From Halomarina halobia (lineage in GTDB: Archaea; Halobacteriota; Halobacteria; Halobacteriales; Haloarculaceae): 64,000 nt of DNA. Where the stretch lies: contig NZ_CP119992.1 in assembly GCF_029338575.1 (NCBI RefSeq), positions 868,001-932,000 on the forward strand. Direction: 5' to 3'. The notes beneath the pieces are model-generated. The model saw only the letters and a list, made by a program, of their open reading frames with translations, searched no databases and was not told the origin of the DNA. Shown in pieces: positions 28,762 to 36,984 of this stretch. The translations under genes and the position numbers were made by a program. The number at the start of each line of letters is the position of its first letter. The stretch's first letter is position 1.

Positions 28762-28784
28762 GCCCCGCAACTCCGACGCCCAGC

Positions 28785-28794
28785 GATAAAAACC
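28785..28794 (-). promoter_or_regulatory. TATA element of the pfkB gene
   Basis: On the minus strand this reads GGTTTTTATC, centred 28 nt from the start at 28761. It sits in the 42-nt gap after the isomerase gene, so the kinase can be transcribed separately. Confidence 0.55.
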
Positions 28795-28803
28795 TCACCC
28801 GAA

Positions 28804-29769
28804 CTACGGCACGCCCGCGTCCAGCCACGGATCGCGGTGCTCCTCGCCGAACAGTTCCCGCATGAGCGTCACGACGCTCTCGGGAGGGAACTGACCGCTC
28901 TCGGTGACGATCGCGTCGACGTACCGCGGGGGCGTCACGTCGAACGCGGGGTTCGCGACCGCCACGTCGCCGATCCCGGCGCGCGCCTCGTCGTCGACGA
29001 CCTCCCGCTCGTCGCGGGTCTCGATCTCGACCGTGTGGCCGGTCAGCGTCTCCGGGTGGAGCTTGATCGTCTGGGCGGCGACCACGACGGGGACGCCCCG
29101 CTCGCGGGCGTTCACCGCCAGGCCGCTCGTGCCGATCTTGTTGATGACGCTCCCGTCGGCGGCGATGGAGTCCGCGCCGACGAGGACGTGGTCGGCCTCG
29201 TCGAGGTAGTGGCGGGCGGCGCTGTCGACGATGAGCGTGACGGAGACGCCCAGTTCGGCGAGCGCGCGGGCCGTGATGTGGCCCTGCTGGCGCGGCCGCG
29301 TCTCCTTCACGAACGCCGACAGCTCCTTCCCTCCCTCGACCGCCGCCTCGACGCACGCGAGCGCGTCCGTCGAGTGACAGTGCGTCATGATCGTGTCGCC
29401 GTTCTGGAGGCGGTTCGCTCCGACGCGCCCGAGTTCCGACTGGGCGCGTTCGAGGCGCGCTTCGAACGCCGTCGTGCTCACGACGACGCTCTCGCGGAGC
29501 GCGGGGACGGAGTCCCCCTCCGTCCGACTCGCGACGTACCGGATGGCGTTCGGGAGGCTCACGGCGGTGGGGCGCGTCTCGCGGAGCCGTCGGGCCGCGG
29601 CCAGCAACTCCGCGCGGAAGGCCTCCGGCGTCTCGGCGTCGCTCGCCTCGGCCTGCGCGCGGAGGGCCGCCGCCGCGGTCGCGGCGATGGCCGCCGCACC
29701 GCGGATCTCCATCGAGGCGATGTCCTCGGCGGCCGTCTCGACAGCCGGGTGGAGGTCCTGGGAGTCCAT
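28804..29769 (-). CDS. Ribose-1,5-bisphosphate isomerase (eIF2B-related)
   Basis: The protein has 321 residues. It converts ribose-1,5-bisphosphate to ribulose-1,5-bisphosphate, the RuBisCO substrate. The catalytic Cys is in MTHCHST (C131) and the catalytic Asp in VGADSIAADG (D200), the pair known in archaeal R15P isomerase. RGAAAIA and INKIGTSGLA are family blocks that separate it from methylthioribose-1-phosphate isomerase. Its own TATA-like element lies 28 nt upstream. It is convergent with rbcL, with pfkB between them. Confidence 0.92.
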   Translation of the reverse strand: MDSQDLHPAVETAAEDIASMEIRGAAAIAATAAAALRAQAEASDAETPEAFRAELLAAARRLRETRPTAVSLPNAIRYVASRTEGDSVPALRESVVVSTTAFEARLERAQSELGRVGANRLQNGDTIMTHCHSTDALACVEAAVEGGKELSAFVKETRPRQQGHITARALAELGVSVTLIVDSAARHYLDEADHVLVGADSIAADGSVINKIGTSGLAVNARERGVPVVVAAQTIKLHPETLTGHTVEIETRDEREVVDDEARAGIGDVAVANPAFDVTPPRYVDAIVTESGQFPPESVVTLMRELFGEEHRDPWLDAGVP

Positions 29770-29790
29770 GGTACGCGTTTGGCGAGCGCG

Positions 29791-29800
29791 AGGTAAAAAC
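29791..29800 (-). promoter_or_regulatory. TATA element of the ribose-1,5-bisphosphate isomerase gene
   Basis: GTTTTTACCT on the minus strand is centred 28 nt before the start codon at 29769, consistent with a leaderless mRNA. Confidence 0.55.
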
Positions 29801-29858
29801 GAGCGGGCGGTCGGCGGTGGTGATCCGGAGGGAGAGGCGAGGAACCGACGCGCCCGAC

Positions 29859-30983
29859 CTAGTCGGCCTTCGAGACCGCCTCGCCGATCTCGATCTCGCC
29901 CGCGTCGAGTTCGGCCTCGACCTCGCGGGTGGCCGTCACCATGTTCTCCATCTTGCCGTAGGCGACCTTGCGGGGCAGGAGCTTCAGCCCGCAGTCCGGC
30001 GAGACGGTGAGGCGCTCGGGAGGGACGACCTCGAACCCGCGCTTCACGTTCTCCTTGATCCGCGAGACCGGTTCGACCTCCGCGACATGCGCGTCCACGA
30101 CGCCCAGCGCGAGGTCCTTCGTGAACTCGTGCTCGGAGAACACGTCGATCTGCTCGTAGTCGCCGTTGCACAGCTCGACGTCGAACTCGTGGATGGGGTA
30201 GTCGAGGATCTCGGGGTAGATGCGCGAGTAGTCGCCGTAGCAGACGTGCAGGCCGAGGCGCACGTCGTCGGGGATGCCGTCGGCGATGAGTTCCAGACAC
30301 TCCCCCACGATGGCGTGGTCGTCGGGCGTCGTCGCGAGGGCGGGTTCGTCGATCTGGACGTACCGCGCGCCCGCCTCGACCAGCTTCTCGACCTCGAGGT
30401 TGACGAGTTCCGCGAGCGCGTAGGCGAGGGCCTCCCCGTCGTCGTAGTGCTCGTTGAACGACCAGTTAGCGAGCGTGTACGGGCCGGTGATGGGCACCTT
30501 CACGGGCCGACTGGCGACCTCGTTCGTGAACTCGAACTCCTCGACGAGCCAGGTCTCGTCGTACTCGACCGCGTCGACGACGCTCGGCTTGTCGAAGTAG
30601 TTGTGCCCCCACACCTTGACGGGGCCGTTGAACTCGTAGCCGGCGATGCGGTGGGCGAAGTACTCGACCATCTCGTTGCGCCGCATCTCGCCGTCGACGA
30701 CCGCGTCGAGCCCCGCGCGCTCGTGTTCGAGCGTGATGAGCCGCGAGGCGTCGTCCTTCGCCTCCTGCCAGTTGCGCTCGTCGAAGTCCACGTCGACGTC
30801 GAAGCCCCCGCGGGGCTCGTCGCTCGCGCGGTCCGCGGCCGTCACGTCGAGGTCGCCGTGGTAGAGGTCGCGGGCGCGGTTCAGCCACTTGGGCTTGGGG
30901 TAGCTCCCGACGACCGTCGTCAGGATGAAGTGCTCGTTGGGGTGGTTCGGCGGTCGGAACTGCTCTCGCGTGTTCGTACTCAT
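29859..30983 (-). CDS. metE: Methionine synthase, MetE catalytic-domain type
   Basis: This 374-residue homolog of the C-terminal half of cobalamin-independent methionine synthase methylates homocysteine. TVVGSYPKP opens the barrel. The zinc ligands are visible as LHVCYGDY (His-x-Cys) and SPDCGLKLLPR; VQIDEPALA lies between. It lacks the N-terminal half of full MetE, so it is a core-type enzyme whose methyl donor is not evident. Its start overlaps the stop of the paralogous upstream gene (ATGA), so the two are probably a unit. Confidence 0.88.
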   Translation of the reverse strand: MSTNTREQFRPPNHPNEHFILTTVVGSYPKPKWLNRARDLYHGDLDVTAADRASDEPRGGFDVDVDFDERNWQEAKDDASRLITLEHERAGLDAVVDGEMRRNEMVEYFAHRIAGYEFNGPVKVWGHNYFDKPSVVDAVEYDETWLVEEFEFTNEVASRPVKVPITGPYTLANWSFNEHYDDGEALAYALAELVNLEVEKLVEAGARYVQIDEPALATTPDDHAIVGECLELIADGIPDDVRLGLHVCYGDYSRIYPEILDYPIHEFDVELCNGDYEQIDVFSEHEFTKDLALGVVDAHVAEVEPVSRIKENVKRGFEVVPPERLTVSPDCGLKLLPRKVAYGKMENMVTATREVEAELDAGEIEIGEAVSKAD

Positions 30984-31981
30984 GCGGTCACCTCCTCCTC
31001 GGCGACGGCCGCGCCGAGGGCGTCGAGCTTCTCCTCGAAGCGGTTCACCGGCAGGTAGAACGTCTCGGTGTTCGGCAGCAGATAGGTCCGCTCGAACGAC
31101 GCGCCGGGGGTGCTCTCCTCGACCCACTCGACGCGCTCGCGGATGAGGTCGGACGACTCCACCTTCGTGTTCTGCCCGTCGACGAACCCGAGGGCGACGT
31201 CGTCCGTGGTGCCGTACTCGTTGATGTTGTAGAGGTTCCGGTCGTGATCGTTCACGAAGTCGTAGCCCACGGCGTCGACGTCGGCGTCGAGCAGGTGCGC
31301 GTGGACCTTCTCCGTGAGCGCGCCGTAGAACGCGTGGACGATCACGTCCGCGTCGGTCGCGCCCGCGACGCGGTCGATAGCCTCGCTCGCGCGGGCGTCC
31401 GTCCCGTCGCCGGGCGCGTGCTCGACGAGCGACGGTTCGAGGAGGAGGAGCGTCTCGACCTCGGGGAACGCCTCTACCTCCCCGACGAGGAAGTCGGCCA
31501 CGGCGTCGAGGAACGCCGCCTCGTCGCCGTAGTGCTCGTCCGTGGCGAGGTCGGCGAGCGAGTACGGCCCGGGGAGGACCGCCTGCAGCGCCTCGTCGCC
31601 CGCGAGCGCCGCGGTCTTCTCGAGGTCGGACGCGACGTCGCCACTGAACGAGAGGTCGCCGCGCACCACCGGCTCGCGGTAGAAGTTGTTGTTGTCGTAG
31701 TAGCGCACGATGCCCCGCGTCTCCACGTTCTCGTGGACGCACAGCGGGTGGGCGAGCATGTCGTCCCACCGCAGTTGGCCCTCCACGATGCGGTCGAGGC
31801 CCGCCGCCCGCTGGCGCTCTACCACCTCGGCTCGAACTCGGTCGTACTCCTCGACGATGTCGTCACCCTCGTCCCCCGATATCAGGTCGTCCTTCTGGTG
31901 ACCCTTGAGGTCAGAGAGCGTCGACTTCGCGTGGTCGGGGAGCGGAAACAGCCCCGTCGTCGTCGCGATGCGCTCGGTCAT
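30980..31981 (-). CDS. MetE-like paralog lacking zinc cysteines
   Basis: This 333-residue MetE-type barrel has LPGPYSLADLATDEHYGD and LLLEPSLVEHAP. The zinc site is degenerate: the His-x-Cys of the partner is VHAFYG here, and the late Cys motif becomes YLLPNTETFYLP. It is probably not catalytic for methyl transfer to homocysteine by itself. Overlapping translation with the zinc-bearing paralog suggests a complex, with this subunit handling the methyl donor or giving structure. A 9-bp inverted repeat lies in its promoter region. Confidence 0.82.
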   Translation of the reverse strand: MTERIATTTGLFPLPDHAKSTLSDLKGHQKDDLISGDEGDDIVEEYDRVRAEVVERQRAAGLDRIVEGQLRWDDMLAHPLCVHENVETRGIVRYYDNNNFYREPVVRGDLSFSGDVASDLEKTAALAGDEALQAVLPGPYSLADLATDEHYGDEAAFLDAVADFLVGEVEAFPEVETLLLLEPSLVEHAPGDGTDARASEAIDRVAGATDADVIVHAFYGALTEKVHAHLLDADVDAVGYDFVNDHDRNLYNINEYGTTDDVALGFVDGQNTKVESSDLIRERVEWVEESTPGASFERTYLLPNTETFYLPVNRFEEKLDALGAAVAEEEVTA

Positions 31982-32006
31982 CGGTCCGGGCTACGGCATC
32001 CCCGGT

Positions 32007-32045
32007 GATAATAATTACTCATTTGGTAAATGCGTGTGAGTAATT
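32007..32045 (-). promoter_or_regulatory. Promoter and operator-like palindrome of the methionine synthase pair
   Basis: A TATA-like element (32007-32017) is centred about 30 nt from the start at 31981. Overlapping and upstream of it is a perfect 9-bp inverted repeat, AATTACTCA (32013-32021) and TGAGTAATT (32037-32045), with a 15-nt spacer. A protein bound there would cover the TATA/BRE region. Confidence 0.5.
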
Positions 32046-32077
32046 CCCCGAGGACTCGGATCGACGCCACCGGCGGG

Positions 32078-32653
32078 TCAGGTCGGGACCAGTTCGAGCA
32101 CCACGAGCCGTTCGAACGGGAACGACTCCTCCGCGATCACCTCGCCGTCGAGGCCGCTCTCCCGGGCGGTCTCCCGGACGGCCTCGACGTCGGTGAGCGA
32201 ACTGGCGAGCAGGAAGACGCGCCCGTCGGGGCGGAGGATGCGCCGCACGTCGGCCAGGAACGGGTCGATAACGCGCCGTCCGTCCGGACCGCCCGACAGC
32301 GCGCGCTCCATCCAGTCGTCCCACTCCGCCTCCGGGTCCGTCGGGAGGTACGGCGGGTTGAACAGCACCGCGTCGAACGCGCCGTCCCGGAACGGGTCGA
32401 GGAGGTTCGCGCGGACGACCGGAACGCCGCGCTCGCGCGCCTCGCGGACGGCGAGGGGGCTGACGTCCGCGCCGATCACCCGCGCGCCGGTCGCCGCCGC
32501 GACCGTCGCCGCGACGTACCCCGACCCCGTCCCCACGTCGAGGATCCGCTCGTCGCGGCCGAGCCGTCGCGCGGCCGCCCGCGCGAGGAGGTCCGAGTCC
32601 TCCGCGGGCTGGTAGACCTGCGCCCCGCCGCGCTCCTCGTAGAGGTCCGTCAT
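32078..32653 (-). CDS. HemK/PrmC-type class I methyltransferase (release-factor glutamine methyltransferase-like)
   Basis: The protein has 191 residues. The SAM-binding DVGTGSG lies at 39-45, the acidic loop GADVSP near 61 and the substrate-recognition NPPY at 99-102, diagnostic of the N5-glutamine/N6-adenine group. The short archaeal form resembles Mtq2, which modifies the GGQ loop of aRF1. It overlaps ksgA by 4 nt and ends the rpl21e-rpo4-DUF655-ksgA group. The substrate is inferred from the family. Confidence 0.88.
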   Translation of the reverse strand: MTDLYEERGGAQVYQPAEDSDLLARAAARRLGRDERILDVGTGSGYVAATVAAATGARVIGADVSPLAVREARERGVPVVRANLLDPFRDGAFDAVLFNPPYLPTDPEAEWDDWMERALSGGPDGRRVIDPFLADVRRILRPDGRVFLLASSLTDVEAVRETARESGLDGEVIAEESFPFERLVVLELVPT

Positions 32654-33522
32654 TCCCGCTCCGCCGGGTCGCCCACCTCCCAGGCGAGCCGGGAGAGGTG
32701 CGCGAACTCCGCCGGCGTCACCTCGCCCGCGCGCTTCCCCATCAGCGCCTCGTCCGCGGCGGCGACGACCGCCTTCGGATCGTCAAGCTTCGAGATGTGG
32801 GCGGTGTTCCGGATCGCGTTGCGCATCGTCTTCCGGCGCTGGGTGAAGGCCGCCGTCACGAACCGCAGGAAGAACTCGTCGTCGGGTACGGCGTAGTCGG
32901 GATCGCGCGGGACGGCGCGCACGACGGCGCTCTCGACCGCCGGCGCGGGATCGAACGCCCCCCTGGGGACGGGTTCGACCACCGCCACGTCGGCGTAGTG
33001 GCCCGCCGTCACCGACAGGCGGCCGTACTCGGGCGTCCCCGGCTCGGCGGCCATCCGCTCCGCGAACTCCCGCTGGAACATGAGCACGAGCGGGGTCCCC
33101 GTCGGCAGGAGCCGGAACGCGATCTCCGAGGAGACGCCGTAGGGGAGGTTCGAGACGGACGCGGTGGCGTCGGCGGGGAGGTCCACGTCGAGCGCGTCGC
33201 CCTCGATCACGGTCAGCCGGCCCGCGTCGATCTCGCCGGCGAACTCCTCGCGGAGGAAGGCCGCCAACCGTGGGTCGCGCTCGACGGCCGTCACCCGATC
33301 CGCGACGGCGAGCAGCCGGTCGGTGAGCGCGCCCGTCCCGGCCCCGACCTCCAGCAGGTGACTCGCGTCGGTCCCCTCCGGGAGGTAGCCCGGCAGGCGG
33401 TCGAGCACGCGGTCGTCGACGAGGAAGTGCTGGTCACGGTTCGGGTCGCCGCGCAGGCCGGCGCGGGCGATCAGGGCGTCCGGGTCGCGCGCGCCCGTGC
33501 CGGCGCTCGCGGGGTCAGTCAT
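32650..33522 (-). CDS. ksgA: 16S rRNA dimethyladenosine transferase KsgA/Dim1
   Basis: This 290-residue enzyme makes the two adjacent N6-dimethyladenosines near the 3' end of 16S rRNA, using SAM. QHFLVDDRVLDR, LLEVGAGTGALTDRLL and SNLPYGVSSEI (the N-L-P-Y active site) are present, with the C-terminal RRKTMRNAI helix. The length is normal. The downstream prmC-like start overlaps its stop. The usual upstream neighbour, the DUF655 gene, is separated from it by sufB and a small membrane protein. Confidence 0.95.
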   Translation of the reverse strand: MTDPASAGTGARDPDALIARAGLRGDPNRDQHFLVDDRVLDRLPGYLPEGTDASHLLEVGAGTGALTDRLLAVADRVTAVERDPRLAAFLREEFAGEIDAGRLTVIEGDALDVDLPADATASVSNLPYGVSSEIAFRLLPTGTPLVLMFQREFAERMAAEPGTPEYGRLSVTAGHYADVAVVEPVPRGAFDPAPAVESAVVRAVPRDPDYAVPDDEFFLRFVTAAFTQRRKTMRNAIRNTAHISKLDDPKAVVAAADEALMGKRAGEVTPAEFAHLSRLAWEVGDPAERE

Positions 33523-33585
33523 TAGAGGGACTACGCTACGGACGTGGTAAACCGTTTGTCATCCGACGTTCGACCGCGGCACTCG

Positions 33586-33852
33586 CTACCTACCGACCCA
33601 TCGATATAGAACGAGCGCGGAGACGGTGAGAAGCGAGATACCGGGGACGATCCACGCGAGGTCCAGCAGGGCAGTCACGGAAACGGAGACGACCCTCTCG
33701 GAGGTTCGATCCGTCGAGGGGTTCGGCGACCCCTCGGTACTCCCTCCCACACACCACCTCGCGATCAGGACGACGAGCGCGAGGGCGAGCCCACCCGCTA
33801 CCGCGAGTGCGGCGACGCCGGCCAGTTCCGGGAACATTACGTACTTCTCCAC
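33586..33852 (-). CDS. Small two-helix membrane protein, unknown
   Basis: The protein has 88 residues with two clear membrane segments (about 10-32 and 60-84) joined by a polar Ser/Thr-rich loop. The start used is GTG 33852; ATG 33837, preceded by GGAGAAG, is an equally plausible start giving 83 residues. I recognise no family. It lies between ksgA and the frameshifted sufB. The ~100 bp upstream are clearly AT-rich and probably hold its promoter. Confidence 0.5.
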   Translation of the reverse strand: MEKYVMFPELAGVAALAVAGGLALALVVLIARWCVGGSTEGSPNPSTDRTSERVVSVSVTALLDLAWIVPGISLLTVSALVLYRWVGR

Positions 33853-33944
33853 GAGAGAATGTTCTATCTCGATGTATTTCAGTATCTCGTAGATATTCAG
33901 GAATTGAAGATCCCGTCTGTCGGCCGATCAACCGGTGGTCCCGA

Positions 33945-35376
33945 TCACCCGAGGCTACCCTCCATCTCCAGTTCGATCAGGCGGTTGAGTTCGACCGCGT
34001 ACTCGATCGGCAGCTCCTCCGTGATCGGCTCGATGAAGCCGGCGACGATCATCTGCTTGGCGTCGTCGTCGTCCAGTCCGCGCGACTGGAGGTAGAAGAC
34101 GTCCTCGTCGCCGATCTTCCCGACGGTCGCCTCGTGGGCCACGTCCACGCGGCTCTCGTTGATCTCGATGTGCGGCATCGTGTCGGACTCGGACTCGTTG
34201 TCGAACATGAGCGCGTCGCACTCGACCGAGCAGGCCGCGTTCACCGCGCCGCGCGGGATGCGGACCAGCCCGCGGTAGTTGGTGCGCCCGCCGTCCTTCG
34301 AGATCGACTTCGAGACGATCGTGGACTTCGTGTTCGGGGCGTTGTGGTAGACCTTCGCGCCCGTGTCGATGTTCTGGCCCTCGCCCAGCGAAGGCGATCG
34401 TGATGTGGTTGTCGCTCGCGCCCGGCCCCTTGAGGATGGTCGCCGGGTAGAGCATCGTGGCCTTCGAGCCCATCGAGCCGGAGATCCACTCCATGCGGCC
34501 GTCCGCCTCCACGATGGCGCGCTTGGTGTTGAGGTTGTAGGTGCTCTTCGACCAGTTCTGGACGGTGGAGTACTGGACGTGTGCGCCCTCCTTGACGAAC
34601 ACCTCGACGCAGCCGGAGTGGAGGTTGAAGTGGCTGTACTTGGGTGCGGAGCAGCCCTCGATGTAGTGGACCTCGGAGTTGGCTTCGGCGATGATGAGGG
34701 TGTGTTCGAACTGGCCCATCCCCTCGGAGTTCATCCGGAAGTACGCCTGGATCGGCATCTCCACGGTGACGCCCTCCGGGACGTAGACGAAGCTCCCACC
34801 CGACCAGATCGCGCCGTGGAGGGCGGCGAACTTGTTGTCGCTCGGCGGAACGCACTTCGTCATGAAGTACTCCTCGACCAGGTCGGGGTGCTCGCGGACC
34901 GCGCGGTCCATGTCCATGAAGATCACCCCCTCGCTCTCCCACTCCGCGCGCATGTTCTGGTAGACGATCTCCGACTCGTACTGCGCGCCCACGCCGGACA
35001 GCGAGTTGCGCTCCGCCTCGGGGATACCCAGTTTGTCGAAGGTGTCCTTGATGTCATCCGGGAGGTCCTCCCAGCTGTCGACGCCCCCCCGCACCTCGAC
35101 GTCCGGTCGGATGTACGGGACGATCTCGTCGACGTCGACCTCCGAGAGGTCGGGCTGGCCCGGCCAGCCGGTCGGCATCGGCATCTCGTGGAACTGCCGC
35201 AGCGCGCGCAGGCGGCGCTGCAACATCCACTCCGGCTCGGCCTTGTCCTCGCTTACGAGCCGTACCGTCTCCTCGGTCAGCCCCTTCTCGGACTTGAACG
35301 CGGCGCGCTGCTCCTTCTTGAACTCGAAGCGCGCCTCGGTGTCGGTTCGCCGCAGGTACTCTTCCTCGGAACTCAT
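33945..35376 (-). pseudogene. sufB: sufB, Fe-S cluster scaffold protein, interrupted by a one-base frameshift
   Basis: The reading frame from 35376 encodes typical SufB (VPEGVTVEMPIQAYFR, EGCSAPKYSHFNLHSGCVEVF, LKGPGASDNHITIAFAG). At 34384-34386 an extra base in a CCC run (GGG on the coding strand) shifts the frame after AFAG. The rest of SufB continues in the next frame to 33945, including KVYHNAP, NAACSVECDALMFDNES and YLQSRGLDDDDAKQMI. Removing one base restores an uninterrupted 476-residue protein. sufC and sufD are not adjacent. It is either a sequencing error, a recent pseudogene or, less likely, a programmed shift. Confidence 0.9.
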
Positions 35377-35456
35377 GGGAGTAGAGAGGTCATGGGTGGG
35401 GATGACCTAGCGCTGTACGATCTCCGTCACGTGCGGTGGAAGAAAGGCCCTCGGGC

Positions 35457-36005
35457 TCACCGAACGAACGAACGGTACTTCAGGTCTTCCTCGCGGATCT
35501 CCTCCATGATCCGCTCGACGAGGATCCCGCGGGGGTCGTGCAGCCCCTTGACCCGCTCGTCGAGTTCCTCGAAGCTCTCGAAGGGTTTGCGCTTTCGCTC
35601 CTCCAGGATCGAGTTGCGGAGTTTCTTCCCGATGCCCGGAAGCAGGTTCAACTGGTGGAGTCGGAGCGTGATGGGCTGGGCCTCGTTGTAGTGGTCCACG
35701 AAGCGCCGTTCGTCCTCGTCGACGATACCCTCGACCGCGTACTTGAGTTCGGAGCGACCCCCCCCGGAGAGGTCGTCGTAGTCGATCCCGCGGACGCTCT
35801 CGACGGCGTCGTCGGAGAGCGAGAACCGGTCGCCGATGGAGAGATCGGCCCCCTCGGCGAGCACGCACTCGTAGAGCCCGAAGTCGTCGACGCCGAGCGC
35901 GAGGGCGAGCGACGGCTTCTGGTACTGAGGGCGGTCGTCGTCTGCCCGCCCGTGAGGCAGATAGTCGAGGACGACGGCGACTGTGTCGCTGTCGGGGTCC
36001 GTCAT
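35457..36005 (-). CDS. DUF655 RNA-binding-type protein
   Basis: This 182-residue archaeal DUF655 protein has an N-terminal OB/S1-like beta region (VAVVLDYLPHGRADD, GLYECVLAEGADLSIGDR). The C-terminal helix-hairpin-helix part has LNLLPGIGKKLRNSILEERKRKPFESFEEL. The start at 36005 is the conserved family N-terminus; the frame is open further upstream. It normally sits between rpo4 and ksgA, as it does here apart from the sufB insertion. A role in RNA processing or ribosome biogenesis is suggested by context only. Confidence 0.92.
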   Translation of the reverse strand: MTDPDSDTVAVVLDYLPHGRADDDRPQYQKPSLALALGVDDFGLYECVLAEGADLSIGDRFSLSDDAVESVRGIDYDDLSGGGRSELKYAVEGIVDEDERRFVDHYNEAQPITLRLHQLNLLPGIGKKLRNSILEERKRKPFESFEELDERVKGLHDPRGILVERIMEEIREEDLKYRSFVR

Positions 36006-36161
36006 AGGTACCAAGACGGGGAGCGCGTATTTAACTGAATTGCAGACGCGGATTCCGCGTCCGGCGTGAAGCGGGCTACCCACCGGGGTCGAGTCGGAGA
36101 CGCGGCCGCTCGCGGTCGCAGAACGTCCGCGAGAAACGAAGGTAGGGGCGCTGACGGGGAG

Positions 36162-36518
36162 CTACGCGTACTTCGCGACCGCGTTGAGGATCTCGTCGAG
36201 TTCGTCGCCCGAGAGCGAGTAGCGCTGCTGGGCGAAGACGGCGCGAAGCTCGTCGCGGTTGCGCGGGAGCAGGTCCGCGATCTTGTGGGCCGTCTCGTCG
36301 TCGATCTTCTCGAACCCTTCGAGGTCCTCGACGAGCGCGCGGGAGTCCTCGGCGCTGAGTTCGGCGAAGCGGTTGACGTGCTCGATGGCGCGCGCCAGCT
36401 CGTAGCGCATCTCGCGGTCCTCGGCGAGGGCGCGCTCGCTCTCGATGTCCGACAGCAGCTCCTTCGCCTCGGAGACGGTGAGGTATTCCTCGTCCAGGAT
36501 CTCCTTGAATATCGTCAT
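36162..36518 (-). CDS. rpo4: RNA polymerase subunit Rpo4 (F, Rpb4-like)
   Basis: The protein has 118 residues. With Rpo7 it forms the stalk of archaeal RNA polymerase. EEYLTVSEAKELL and the C-terminal HRDC-like helices (IADLLPRNRDELRAVFAQQRYSL) match the family, and the length is normal. It follows rpl21e without a gap, as is usual in haloarchaea. Confidence 0.94.
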   Translation of the reverse strand: MTIFKEILDEEYLTVSEAKELLSDIESERALAEDREMRYELARAIEHVNRFAELSAEDSRALVEDLEGFEKIDDETAHKIADLLPRNRDELRAVFAQQRYSLSGDELDEILNAVAKYA

Positions 36519-36815
36519 CTATTCGTTCCGCTGTCGGCGGAGGTGCGCGGGGCGGGCGATGAGCGTCTTGCGCTTGCCGCCGTCGTTGATCTCCACCTTG
36601 AACGCGCGCCCCTGCTCGCCGACGACTTCCCCGGTGTGACCGTTGAACCGCGGGTGGAAGCGCCCCTCGGGGACGCTCGGGTCGATCTTCAGGTGGACCT
36701 TCTCGCCCACCTCGTACTGCTGGATGGCGCGCTGGGGCGGGGACGTCCCGCGCTCGCGCGGATCATTCGACAGCTTCTCTCGGGTTCCGTGAAGAGGGCC
36801 CTTGGAACTCGGCAT
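36519..36815 (-). CDS. rpl21e: 50S ribosomal protein L21e
   Basis: The protein has 98 residues. [15 protein letters not shown], the SH3-like core [17 protein letters not shown] and [13 protein letters not shown] are the standard L21e blocks. A TATA element (36839-36849) about 29 nt upstream points to leaderless expression. It is the first gene of the rpo4-DUF655 group. Confidence 0.96.
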   Translation of the reverse strand: MPSSKGPLHGTREKLSNDPRERGTSPPQRAIQQYEVGEKVHLKIDPSVPEGRFHPRFNGHTGEVVGEQGRAFKVEINDGGKRKTLIARPAHLRRQRNE

Positions 36816-36838
36816 TTGCCGTACCTTTCCCGGTCAGC

Positions 36839-36849
36839 GTTATAAAAGG
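36839..36849 (-). promoter_or_regulatory. TATA element of rpl21e
   Basis: The minus strand reads CCTTTTATAAC, centred 29 nt before the start at 36815. It is one of the best TATA matches in the window and should drive rpl21e-rpo4-DUF655. Confidence 0.65.
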
Positions 36850-36984
36850 TGCGTTCCACGCCCGCCCCGGGAACCGTCGACGCGGCAACGGCCCGCGGGA
36901 ACGACGCCCGCCAGTCGTGAGCGACTCGCCGCCACCCGTGCCTTCGTTCGAGGACTACCGTTCGAATCGAACACGTGACACGAG

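Noticed and set aside
33853..34095. 78-codon plus-strand ORF starting in the AT-rich spacer before ksgA
   Set aside because: Most of it is antisense to the end of sufB; the natural-looking first residues come from AT-rich non-coding DNA.
36946..36972. GTTCGAATC resembling a tRNA T-loop
   Set aside because: No matching acceptor, D or anticodon arms around it; it lies in the spacer before the halocyanin remnant.
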